A DNA stretch of 64,000 bases from Mesoflavibacter zeaxanthinifaciens DSM 18436. GTDB lineage: Bacteria; Bacteroidota; Bacteroidia; Flavobacteriales; Flavobacteriaceae. The notes below the pieces were generated by a model. The model was given only the letters and a program-made list of their open reading frames with translations. It did not search any database and was not told the DNA's origin. The DNA is taken from assembly GCF_000422365.1 (NCBI RefSeq), contig NZ_KE383820.1, forward strand, positions 1-64,000, written 5' to 3'. A program made the position numbers and the translations under genes. Shown here one piece after another: positions 40,862 to 48,792 of this stretch. Each line of letters opens with the position of its first letter. The stretch's first letter is position 1.

Positions 40862-42568
40862 ATGAATTGGCTAGATTACACCATTATAATTGTTTACCTC
40901 ATAGGTTTTGTGGCTATGGGCTATTTCTTCAAAGAAAATAAAGATTCTAAAGATTATTTTTTAGGAGGAAAAAGCTTAGGTTGGTTTCCACTAAGTTTAT
41001 CAACTATGGCAACCCAATTATCTGCCATTAGCTTTATTTCAGCACCAGCTTTTGTTGGTTTAAAAGCTAACGGAGGATTAAAATGGTTAACCTTTGAGTT
41101 TGGTGTTCCTCTAGCTATGATTGGTATAATGTTTTTCATAATTCCACCTTTATACAAATCTGGTATTGTTAGTATTTATGAATATTTAGAACGTCGCTTT
41201 TCTAAATCCACTCGAAAATTAATTAGTGTTGTTTTTCAAATTAGTAGAGCTTTAGGGACAGGTGTAATGGTGTTTACTATGGCGTTAATTATTCAAGCTG
41301 TAGTAGGTATAAGTTTTCATTGGACGTTAATTATTATAAGTATTGTAACACTTGTCTATTCGTATCAAGGTGGTATGAAAGCTGTTGTTTGGGGCGACGC
41401 CATACAAATGATAATTCTGTTTTCAGGATTAATAATTTGCCTTATTGTTGGTTATTCTTTAATGGAAGATACCGGAACATTTACAGGCTTTAATTCCGAA
41501 AGATTACAGGTAATAGACCTGTCAAATTTAGGAATTTTCCAAGGTGAAGAATATGGCTTTTGGCCAATGCTTTTAGGTGGTTTGTTTTTGTATTTATCGT
41601 ACTACGGTACAGACCAAACCCAAGCACAACGCTTATTATCTGCAAAAGACGAGGGTACAATTAGAAAACTTTTAATGGCTAATGGACTGCTAAGATTTCC
41701 TGTAGTATTGGTATACTGTATTATGGGATTAATTATTGGCTATTTAGTTAGTAATATTCCAGAGTTTTACCAAAGCATACAAGAAACAACGCGTGTGCAT
41801 TATCCTGCAGAATATGCAGCTTCTGGTATAAAACCAGATTTAATGATGCCTGTATTTATTACCAAATATTTGCCAAACGGACTAATCGGTATTTTAATGG
41901 TTGGTATCTTATCTGCAGCAATGTCTTCGTTAAGTTCTACCATTAATTCTTTAAGTGCTGTAACTATCGAAGATTTTTTTAATAGCGGAAAAAACAAGCT
42001 GTCCGAAAAACGCTATATGGTGTTATCTAAAGGGCTTGTTGTTTTTTGGGGTGTAGTTTGTATACTTGCAGCATATCTTTTTGGTAATAGCCAAAGCACA
42101 GTTATAGAGCTTATTAATGCTATTACATCCTTGTTTTATGGGCCAATATTAGCCGCTTTTGTTATTGCAATATTCTTAAAAAAAGTTAATCATATTGGTA
42201 TGAATGCTGCCATTATAACATCGGTAGCAGTTAACCTTATTTTTAAATACTTACCAGAGTTAGTGTACTTTTTTACACAAGGTCAGTTTTATTCGGGTCA
42301 AGATTCTATTCATTTAGCATTAGCAGATTTAGGATATAATTATGTGCCTGATATTTTTTGGATTTGGTACAATCTCACAGGATTTATAATAGCAATTTTA
42401 GTTGCGATTTTAGTGAGTAAATTAACCCATAAAGTACCTGCAAAACAAATAGAGATGGACTATAAAGTTAGCTTTAAGGATTTATTTAAAAAGGAAAGTA
42501 TTATACTAATTTCATTCTTTACTTTTATACTTATAATAAGTTCATTTTTACCTAATATCTTAAGTTAA
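40862..42568 (+). CDS. Sodium:solute symporter (SSS/SGLT family)
   Basis: The 568-residue inner-membrane protein has about 14 transmembrane helices. Landmarks include MGYFFKENKDSKDYFLGGKSLGWFPLSLSTMATQLSAISF at the N-terminus, GGLFLYLSYYGTDQTQAQRLLSAKDE, and MVGILSAAMSSLSSTINSLSA in the core. The close match is to sugar-type SSS transporters (SGLT-like). It starts 11 bp after the hydrolase gene and should carry the intact glycoside across the inner membrane with sodium, delivering it to the cytoplasmic GH63 enzyme. Confidence 0.92.
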   Translation: MNWLDYTIIIVYLIGFVAMGYFFKENKDSKDYFLGGKSLGWFPLSLSTMATQLSAISFISAPAFVGLKANGGLKWLTFEFGVPLAMIGIMFFIIPPLYKSGIVSIYEYLERRFSKSTRKLISVVFQISRALGTGVMVFTMALIIQAVVGISFHWTLIIISIVTLVYSYQGGMKAVVWGDAIQMIILFSGLIICLIVGYSLMEDTGTFTGFNSERLQVIDLSNLGIFQGEEYGFWPMLLGGLFLYLSYYGTDQTQAQRLLSAKDEGTIRKLLMANGLLRFPVVLVYCIMGLIIGYLVSNIPEFYQSIQETTRVHYPAEYAASGIKPDLMMPVFITKYLPNGLIGILMVGILSAAMSSLSSTINSLSAVTIEDFFNSGKNKLSEKRYMVLSKGLVVFWGVVCILAAYLFGNSQSTVIELINAITSLFYGPILAAFVIAIFLKKVNHIGMNAAIITSVAVNLIFKYLPELVYFFTQGQFYSGQDSIHLALADLGYNYVPDIFWIWYNLTGFIIAILVAILVSKLTHKVPAKQIEMDYKVSFKDLFKKESIILISFFTFILIISSFLPNILS

Positions 42569-42571
42569 AAA

Positions 42572-43696
42572 ATGAAAATTGTATTAGCACCAGACAAGTA
42601 TAAAGGCTCATTATCAGGCTTAGAGTTTTGTAACATCGTAGCGCCAATTTTAAAGCAAACCGTCAATGCAGAGGTTATTAACGTACCGTTAGCAGATGGA
42701 GGAGATGGTACTATTGAAGTTGTTAATTATTACCTTAACGGAAACAATATAGAAGTTGAAGTTAATAATCCGGTATTTAATAAGGTAAAGGCAAACTATC
42801 TATATGCCGAAGAGTCTAAAACAGCTTTTATAGAAATGGCTGAAGCATCAGGTTTAAAGCTTTTAAAACCAGAAGAGCAAAATTGTATGAATACCACAAC
42901 CTTTGGTACCGGACAATTAATTCTCGATGCGATTAATAAAGGTGCAAAACACATCATTTTAGGAATTGGAGGAAGTGCTACTAACGATTGCGGAATTGGT
43001 ATGGCAACCGCTTTAGGCTACCGTTTTTTAGATGAAACTAATAACCAAGTGAAGCCAATTGGTAGCGAGCTAATTAATATTAAATCTATTGATGATACGC
43101 ATGTAGATTCACAATTAAAATCAGTTAGCATACAAATAGCATGCGATGTCACAAATCCGCTTTTTGGTACAAATGGTGCAGCACATGTATATGCAAAACA
43201 AAAAGGTGCTTCAAAAAATGATATTCTATACTTAGATCAAGGTCTTCAAAGTTTTTCAAAAGTTTTAGATGCTCATTTCAATACAAATGTTCAAGACATT
43301 GCTGGAGCAGGAGCAGCAGGCGGAATGGGCGCAGGTTGCGTTACTTTTTTAAACGGAACACTATCACCAGGAATAGAACTAGTAAAACAAATAGCCGATT
43401 TTGATAATAAAATAAAAAACGCAGATTGGATCATTACAGGAGAAGGCAAGCTAGATAGTCAAACACTTTCAGGTAAAGCAATAGATGGTATCTTAAAATC
43501 TGCAAAATCAAAAGGGATTAAAGTAGCAACATTTTGTGGTAGTGTAGATTTAAGTCAAGAGGCACTTCAAAAAATAGGCATACAATACAGCGCATCCATT
43601 ATGGATAAAGCAAAAAACTTTGAAGATGCTTTAGCAAATACAGAGACTTATTTAAATCAAATCACTAAAGATTTTATACTTAAATCAAAATTATAA
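42572..43696 (+). CDS. Glycerate kinase (GarK/GlxK type)
   Basis: The 374-residue enzyme phosphorylates glycerate, giving 2- (or 3-) phosphoglycerate for glycolysis. Markers of the type-1 family: LAPDKYKGSLSG at the start, VPLADGGDGT, the loop GIGGSATNDCGIGMATALG, GAGAAGGMGAG and GEGKLDSQTLSGK. It begins 3 bp after the symporter gene. Its presence identifies glycerate as a product of the upstream hydrolase. It converges on DUF3098, with only 8 bp between stop codons. Confidence 0.95.
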   Translation: MKIVLAPDKYKGSLSGLEFCNIVAPILKQTVNAEVINVPLADGGDGTIEVVNYYLNGNNIEVEVNNPVFNKVKANYLYAEESKTAFIEMAEASGLKLLKPEEQNCMNTTTFGTGQLILDAINKGAKHIILGIGGSATNDCGIGMATALGYRFLDETNNQVKPIGSELINIKSIDDTHVDSQLKSVSIQIACDVTNPLFGTNGAAHVYAKQKGASKNDILYLDQGLQSFSKVLDAHFNTNVQDIAGAGAAGGMGAGCVTFLNGTLSPGIELVKQIADFDNKIKNADWIITGEGKLDSQTLSGKAIDGILKSAKSKGIKVATFCGSVDLSQEALQKIGIQYSASIMDKAKNFEDALANTETYLNQITKDFILKSKL

Positions 43697-43704
43697 AGGG
43701 TAGA

Positions 43705-43962
43705 TTAATTTTTAGGCTTAGATAGTATTGCATAAACCTGTACGCCAAGACCAATAATAACCAATGTTGGTGCTAGTCTAATGCGTCTCCAACTAAAAAT
43801 TTCTGGGTTAAACACATTAGGGTCATCACTTCCACCGCCAGACATAAGTATAAATCCAAGCGCCATAAGAGCAAGACCTATGAACATAAACTTATAATTG
43901 TGCTTTTTAAAAACCAATTCGGTTTTAAGATTGTTTTTGTTCTTGTTTTTACTTTCGCCCAC
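43705..43962 (-). CDS. DUF3098-family membrane protein
   Basis: The 85-residue protein has a charged N-terminus (MGESKNKNKNNLKTE) and two transmembrane helices (about 26-43 and 62-80), separated by GGGSDDPNVFNPEIFSWRRIRLAP. This is the DUF3098 pattern, a Bacteroidota family of unknown function usually found between ftsX and uppP. The conserved neighbour ftsX lies just upstream. A link to cell division or envelope synthesis is inferred from that context. Confidence 0.85.
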   Translation of the reverse strand: MGESKNKNKNNLKTELVFKKHNYKFMFIGLALMALGFILMSGGGSDDPNVFNPEIFSWRRIRLAPTLVIIGLGVQVYAILSKPKN

Positions 43963-44002
43963 GATGATTTATTATTTATAAGACAAATTTAAACTTTTTA
44001 AA

Positions 44003-44146
44003 TTAATCATATATATGTTTAATGGTATGTTTTTTTGGACTTACCTTTTCTACTTGTGCTACTTTATTATTAGCTTCTGGTTTTGCTTTGGCAATGTAAA
44101 TTACAATTGCTATAAGACCTATCAATACAAACGTTACTCTTTTCAT
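44003..44146 (-). CDS. Small single-pass membrane protein (47 aa), hypothetical
   Basis: A 47-codon ATG frame encodes an N-terminal hydrophobic helix (VTFVLIGLIAIVIYIA, residues 4-19) followed by a polar tail (KPEANNKVAQVEKV) ending HTIKHIYD. It lies in the 322-bp gap between DUF3098 and ftsX, on their strand, and is the only sensible frame there. I know no named family. No clear ribosome site or promoter supports it, but its composition is protein-like. Confidence 0.5.
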   Translation of the reverse strand: MKRVTFVLIGLIAIVIYIAKAKPEANNKVAQVEKVSPKKHTIKHIYD

Positions 44147-44284
44147 AACCGTTAATTTTAGGGATTAATTAAATTTGTTAATGTAATGGTATGGTCAGTC
44201 GCACTTAATTTTTTGGTTAAGTAAAGATAACGTGCTATTGTGTGAAGTATTGTTAACGCTAACGTTAAAAGCTGTTAAAGTTGT

Positions 44285-45160
44285 TTAATACAACTGGTCA
44301 GTTTTTAAATTTAAAAAACGTTGTGTAGCAAAATGTGTACTTATCCAAGTGATTATAATCCCTAATAGGAAAACGGCTAAAAATAAACCACCAATTAAGA
44401 CTAAACTTTGTCTAAGTGCTAATTCTGGAAACATTTTATCGACGTAGTAAACAACAAAACCAAGTCCTATTAATGCTACAACAGCACCAAGAATACCAAG
44501 TTTTATGCTTTTCCAAACAAAAGGTCTGCGTATAAAGCTTTTTGTAGCGCCAACCATTTGCATAGTTTTAATTGTAAATCGTTTAGAGTAAACAGATAAT
44601 CTAATAGAGCTATTAATTAAAAGTACAGCAATTAAAGTGAAGATAGCACTAAGCAATAATACCCAAAAGCTTATTTTTTTAACGTTGCTATTAATAAGTT
44701 CAACAAGACTTTCGTCGTATTTAACTTCGTCTACAAAGCTTTTTTCTTGTGCTAAAGCAGTTAATTCTTCTAACTTTTCGTTAGTTAAAAAATCGGCTTT
44801 CAACTTTACATCAATACTATTTTGTAAAGGATTATAACCAACTAGATCCATAAAATCGTCACCAAATTCAGATTTCATTGCTTCTGCAGCGTCGTCTTTA
44901 GATACAAAATCGGTTGTTTTTACATAGTCTGCAAGCGCTAGACTTTTTTCAAGTTGTTTTATTTCAACATCCTTAGCAGTGTCTTTTAAATACACTGTTA
45001 CGTTTACGTTTTCTTTCATAAAATCGGTTACTTTTTTCGCGTTAAGCAATAAAAAGCCAACAATTCCTAATAGAAAAAGTACTAAAGCGATGCTAATTAC
45101 AACTGAAAAATAAGACGAAATTAAACGTCTTTTTTGATATCTGTCAAAAGATGAACTCAT
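44285..45160 (-). CDS. ftsX: Cell-division protein FtsX
   Basis: The 291-residue protein has the FtsX topology: one N-terminal helix (about 17-39), an extracytoplasmic loop of about 120 residues (VNVTVYLKDTAKDVEIKQLE ... LTALAQEK), then three C-terminal helices (about 163-183, 220-240, 255-280) containing MQMVGATKSFIRRPF. With FtsE it forms an ABC-type complex that controls peptidoglycan hydrolases at the septum. ftsE is not in this window, as is usual in Bacteroidota. Confidence 0.95.
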   Translation of the reverse strand: MSSSFDRYQKRRLISSYFSVVISIALVLFLLGIVGFLLLNAKKVTDFMKENVNVTVYLKDTAKDVEIKQLEKSLALADYVKTTDFVSKDDAAEAMKSEFGDDFMDLVGYNPLQNSIDVKLKADFLTNEKLEELTALAQEKSFVDEVKYDESLVELINSNVKKISFWVLLLSAIFTLIAVLLINSSIRLSVYSKRFTIKTMQMVGATKSFIRRPFVWKSIKLGILGAVVALIGLGFVVYYVDKMFPELALRQSLVLIGGLFLAVFLLGIIITWISTHFATQRFLNLKTDQLY

Positions 45161-45252
45161 AAAACGATGTTAGATTATACCGTAAAAATATAAATATTTT
45201 GGATTGCTTAATGTTTACAACGTTTAAACTTTCAACATTGTTATAATAAGTT

Positions 45253-45260
45253 TAAATTTG
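45253..45260 (+). promoter_or_regulatory. -7 element of leuS promoter
   Basis: TAAATTTG matches TAnnTTTG, 27 bp before the leuS ATG. Confidence 0.6.
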
Positions 45261-45287
45261 CGCTTTTATAAGCCGAAAAACAACAAG

Positions 45288-48200
45288 ATGCAATACGATT
45301 TTAAAAAGATAGAAGACCATTGGCAACAGTATTGGGCCAAAAACGAAACTTTTAAAGCCGAAAACAACAGCGAAAAACCTAAATATTATGTGCTAGACAT
45401 GTTTCCTTATCCATCTGGAGCAGGATTACATGTTGGACATCCGTTAGGGTATATTGCTAGTGATATTTATGCGCGCTACAAACGTCATAAAGGCTTTAAT
45501 GTATTGCATCCGCAAGGTTATGATAGCTTTGGCTTACCGGCAGAACAGTATGCTATCCATACAGGACAACATCCTGCAATTACAACAAAAACCAACATTG
45601 CTACTTATAGAAAACAGTTAGATAAAATTGGGTTTTCTTTTGATTGGAGTAGAGAAGTACGCACTAGTAATCCAGAATATTACAAATGGACGCAGTGGAT
45701 TTTCATTCAACTGTTCAACTCTTGGTATAATATAGATTCAGATAAAGCTGAAGGCATTTCAACATTAGAAACACTTTTTTCTTCAGAAGGAAATACAACA
45801 GTTAACGCTGTTTGTGACGAAACAGTTGAAACATTTTCTGCTGAAGAATGGCAAGCCTTTTCATCTGAAAAACAACAAGACATATTATTAAAATACAGAT
45901 TAACGTATTTAGCCGAAACTGAAGTAAATTGGTGTCCGGCTTTAGGAACTGTTTTAGCTAACGACGAGATTGTAAATGGCGTGTCAGAACGTGGCGGTCA
46001 TCCTGTTGTGCGCAAAAAAATGACACAATGGTCTATGCGTATTTCGGCGTATGCAGAGCGATTATTACAAGGTTTAGATAGCATCGATTGGACAGATGCG
46101 TTAAAAGAAAGTCAGCGTAACTGGATAGGTAAATCGGTTGGAGCATCTGTAACTTTCAACGTAAAAGATCATAACGAAACCATCGAAGTTTTCACGACAA
46201 GACCAGATACTATTTTTGGCGTAAGTTTTATGACCTTAGCGCCAGAGCACGATTTGGTTTCAAAAATTACAACACCAGAACAAAAAGATGAGGTAAATGC
46301 CTACATCGAAGCAACTGCAAAACGTAGCGAACGCGATCGTATGGCAGATGTAAAAACCATTTCTGGTGCATTTACAGGTGCGTATGCAGAGCATCCGTTT
46401 ACTAAAGAACCAATCCCAATTTGGATTGGCGATTACGTATTGGCTAGCTATGGTACAGGAGCAGTAATGGCTGTGCCTTGTGGCGACCAACGTGATTACG
46501 ATTTTGCTAAACATTTTAATATCGAAATCCCAAATATTTTTGAAGGTGTAGATATAAGCGAAGCAGCGTTTGCAGATAAAGAAAAAACCGTGATTGCTAA
46601 TAGCGATTTCCTTAACGGAATGAACTACAAAAAAGCAACCAAACGCGCTATTTTTGAGCTAGAACAAATAGGACAAGGACAAGGAAAAACCAACTACCGT
46701 TTACGCGACGCAGTATTTAGTCGTCAGCGTTATTGGGGAGAACCTTTCCCGGTGTATTATGTTAATGGTATGCCACAAATGATAGACCAAAAACATTTGC
46801 CAATTACCTTACCAGAAGTAGAAAAATATCTACCAACCGAAACTGGCGAGCCACCATTGGGTCGTGCAGATGTTTGGGCTTGGGATACACAATTAAACCA
46901 AGTGGTTAGCAACGATAAAATAGACGATAAAACGGTATTTCCTTTAGAGCTTAACACCATGCCAGGTTGGGCAGGAAGTTCTTGGTATTTCTTTAGATAT
47001 ATGGAAGAACAAGCTAATCGTGGTAACGCATTTGCAACCGAAGATGCACTTAACTACTGGGAAAATGTAGATTTATACATTGGCGGAAGCGAGCACGCTA
47101 CTGGACATTTATTATATGCACGTTTTTGGACTAAGTTTTTAAAAGATAGAAATTTTGTAAACGTAGATGAACCTTTTAAAAAGCTAATAAACCAAGGAAT
47201 GATCTTGGGGACTAGTGCTTTTGTTTATAGAGTTGAATCTTTACCTATGACTGGAAAGAAATCAACAGGTAATATTCAAGATAATGCGGTTAGATCAATT
47301 TTTTCGTCTTCTATTTATGTTTCTGCTGAGATAGCTAAACTTATAGAAAATGATGATGTTGATAAAATTTCATCGGATTTATGGGCTAAAATTGTTGGAA
47401 GAATTAATAAAGAAATAAATGAAGTTAATGAGACTTTACCTGAAGGTGAAACGAAATATGGGCAAACTAATATGCTTAAAGTTTCTGCTTTACATGTTAA
47501 AGTTCAATATGTAAATGCTTCAGATGAATTAGATATTGAAGGCTTAAAAGAAGATAGCGAATTTGGTGACGATTTTAAAGGTGCTATTTTTATTGGTGAA
47601 AATGGAGAAATAATTGAAGGAGATAATGATGTTTACAAAGTCGGTCGCGAAGTCGAAAAAATGTCAAAATCAAAATACAACGTGGTTAATCCAGATCAAA
47701 TCTGTGAAGATTACGGTGCAGATAGCTTACGTTTGTATGAGATGTTTTTGGGTCCGTTAGAGCAAGCAAAACCTTGGAATACTGCTGGTATTACTGGTGT
47801 GCATGGTTTCCTTAAAAAATTATGGAAGTTATACGTAGACGATAACGGTTTAAAAATTACCGATACAGAACCTACAAAAGACAACTTAAAAACTTTACAT
47901 AAAACCATTAAAAAGGTAGAAGAAGATATAGAAAATTTCTCTTTCAATACATCGGTATCTACTTTTATGATTGCGGTTAACGAGCTAACAGCACAAAAAT
48001 GTACAAGTCGCGATATTTTACAACCATTACTAATTTTAGTATCGCCATACGCGCCACATATTGCAGAAGAGTTATGGCATCAATTAGGTAATGAAATGTC
48101 AATTTCTACAGCGCCTTTCCCAGTTTTTGAAGAAAAGCATTTAGTAGAAAGCAGTAAGAATTATCCAATTTCGTTTAATGGTAAAATGCGTTTTACACTA

Positions 48201-48338
48201 GAATTACCTTTGGATATGAGCAAAGACGAAATAGAAAAAACCGTTATGGCTCACGAAAAAACACAAGAACAATTACAAGGACGTACACCTAAAAAAGTAA
48301 TCGTCGTACCAGGTAAAATTGTGAATATCGTAGGATAA
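45288..48338 (+). CDS. leuS: Leucyl-tRNA synthetase with unusual insertion before KMSKS
   Basis: The ATG at 45288 (MQYDFKKIEDHWQQYW) is chosen over an upstream TTG. The 1016-residue enzyme has the HIGH-type motif (PYPSGAGLHVGHPLGY), an editing domain (about 225-420, with TTRPDTIFGVSFM), the KMSKS motif (about residue 791) and the anticodon-binding domain. Between LINQGMILGTSAFVYR and ALHV there is an extra segment of about 75 residues where close relatives, as I recall, have about 25. The surrounding DNA (about 47215-47640) is more AT-rich than the rest of the gene. The essential motifs are intact. Confidence 0.96.
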   Translation: MQYDFKKIEDHWQQYWAKNETFKAENNSEKPKYYVLDMFPYPSGAGLHVGHPLGYIASDIYARYKRHKGFNVLHPQGYDSFGLPAEQYAIHTGQHPAITTKTNIATYRKQLDKIGFSFDWSREVRTSNPEYYKWTQWIFIQLFNSWYNIDSDKAEGISTLETLFSSEGNTTVNAVCDETVETFSAEEWQAFSSEKQQDILLKYRLTYLAETEVNWCPALGTVLANDEIVNGVSERGGHPVVRKKMTQWSMRISAYAERLLQGLDSIDWTDALKESQRNWIGKSVGASVTFNVKDHNETIEVFTTRPDTIFGVSFMTLAPEHDLVSKITTPEQKDEVNAYIEATAKRSERDRMADVKTISGAFTGAYAEHPFTKEPIPIWIGDYVLASYGTGAVMAVPCGDQRDYDFAKHFNIEIPNIFEGVDISEAAFADKEKTVIANSDFLNGMNYKKATKRAIFELEQIGQGQGKTNYRLRDAVFSRQRYWGEPFPVYYVNGMPQMIDQKHLPITLPEVEKYLPTETGEPPLGRADVWAWDTQLNQVVSNDKIDDKTVFPLELNTMPGWAGSSWYFFRYMEEQANRGNAFATEDALNYWENVDLYIGGSEHATGHLLYARFWTKFLKDRNFVNVDEPFKKLINQGMILGTSAFVYRVESLPMTGKKSTGNIQDNAVRSIFSSSIYVSAEIAKLIENDDVDKISSDLWAKIVGRINKEINEVNETLPEGETKYGQTNMLKVSALHVKVQYVNASDELDIEGLKEDSEFGDDFKGAIFIGENGEIIEGDNDVYKVGREVEKMSKSKYNVVNPDQICEDYGADSLRLYEMFLGPLEQAKPWNTAGITGVHGFLKKLWKLYVDDNGLKITDTEPTKDNLKTLHKTIKKVEEDIENFSFNTSVSTFMIAVNELTAQKCTSRDILQPLLILVSPYAPHIAEELWHQLGNEMSISTAPFPVFEEKHLVESSKNYPISFNGKMRFTLELPLDMSKDEIEKTVMAHEKTQEQLQGRTPKKVIVVPGKIVNIVG

Positions 48339-48365
48339 ATTCCTGCAAAAGCAGGAATCTCTTTT
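48338..48365 (+). terminator. Terminator of leuS
   Basis: ATTCCTGC/GCAGGAAT with an AAAA loop, followed by CTCTTTT. Confidence 0.7.
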
Positions 48366-48416
48366 GGATAAAATATCACACTGAGTTCATAGGAGTTTTA
48401 AATAAGAAAAGGTTGA

Positions 48417-48490
48417 GTCATTTCGACGCTAGGAGAAATCACATAATTATTACATATCGTGTGCGATGTCTCACGTGAATTCGACATGAC
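48417..48490. repeat. 74-bp imperfect palindrome (REP-like)
   Basis: The ends GTCATTTCGA and TCGACATGAC are inverted repeats with one mismatch. Inside, GAGAAATC and GATGTCTC pair with one mismatch. No frame in it looks coding. The gap 48339-48792 holds only such elements and terminators. Confidence 0.65.
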
Positions 48491-48508
48491 ATGACTAAAA
48501 AATACCAC

Positions 48509-48541
48509 AAAAGCCTTCAATAATTTTTGAAGGCTTTTTTT
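48509..48541 (+). terminator. Bidirectional terminator-like hairpin in the leuS-ald gap
   Basis: AAAAGCCTTCAA pairs with TTGAAGGCTTTT, with A's before and T's after. Confidence 0.7.
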
Positions 48542-48545
48542 ATAC

Positions 48546-48652
48546 TTCTCGATACAATTTGCTCGTACCTCATAAATCTCTCGAAGTGACGATAGTTTTA
48601 ATCCCAATACGTCAGTTCGAGTGACGCGACGTAAGGAGCGTTGTATCGAGAA
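48546..48652. repeat. 107-bp palindrome made of two head-to-head dispersed repeats
   Basis: TTCTCGATACAA (48546-48557) and TTGTATCGAGAA (48641-48652) are perfect inverted repeats. CTCGAAGTGACG (48580-48591) and CGTCAGTTCGAG (48610-48621) pair with one mismatch. Each arm resembles the solitary copy at 33280-33324. Confidence 0.8.
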
Positions 48653-48792
48653 CAAAAAATGCTAATTTTTCAAAATAAATCCTTCAAAATATCAATTCCA
48701 TAAAAATCCTGTAAACACATCATTCTCTTTGGGATAGCTAAAAATTTCATTGTAATTTTCATACGCTATAATCTACAAATTCAATAAAAAAA

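Noticed and set aside
35650-43696. Classical SusCD polysaccharide utilisation locus
   Set aside because: There is no SusD-like lipoprotein, no secreted glycanase and the hydrolase is cytoplasmic, so a small solute is more likely than a polysaccharide.
48398-48655. 85-residue open frame on the minus strand across the leuS-ald gap
   Set aside because: It runs through two palindromic repeats and a terminator hairpin; composition follows the repeats, not protein.
48339-48792. Insertion sequence or transposon remnant between leuS and ald
   Set aside because: No transposase fragment or target-site duplication; only short palindromes and terminators.
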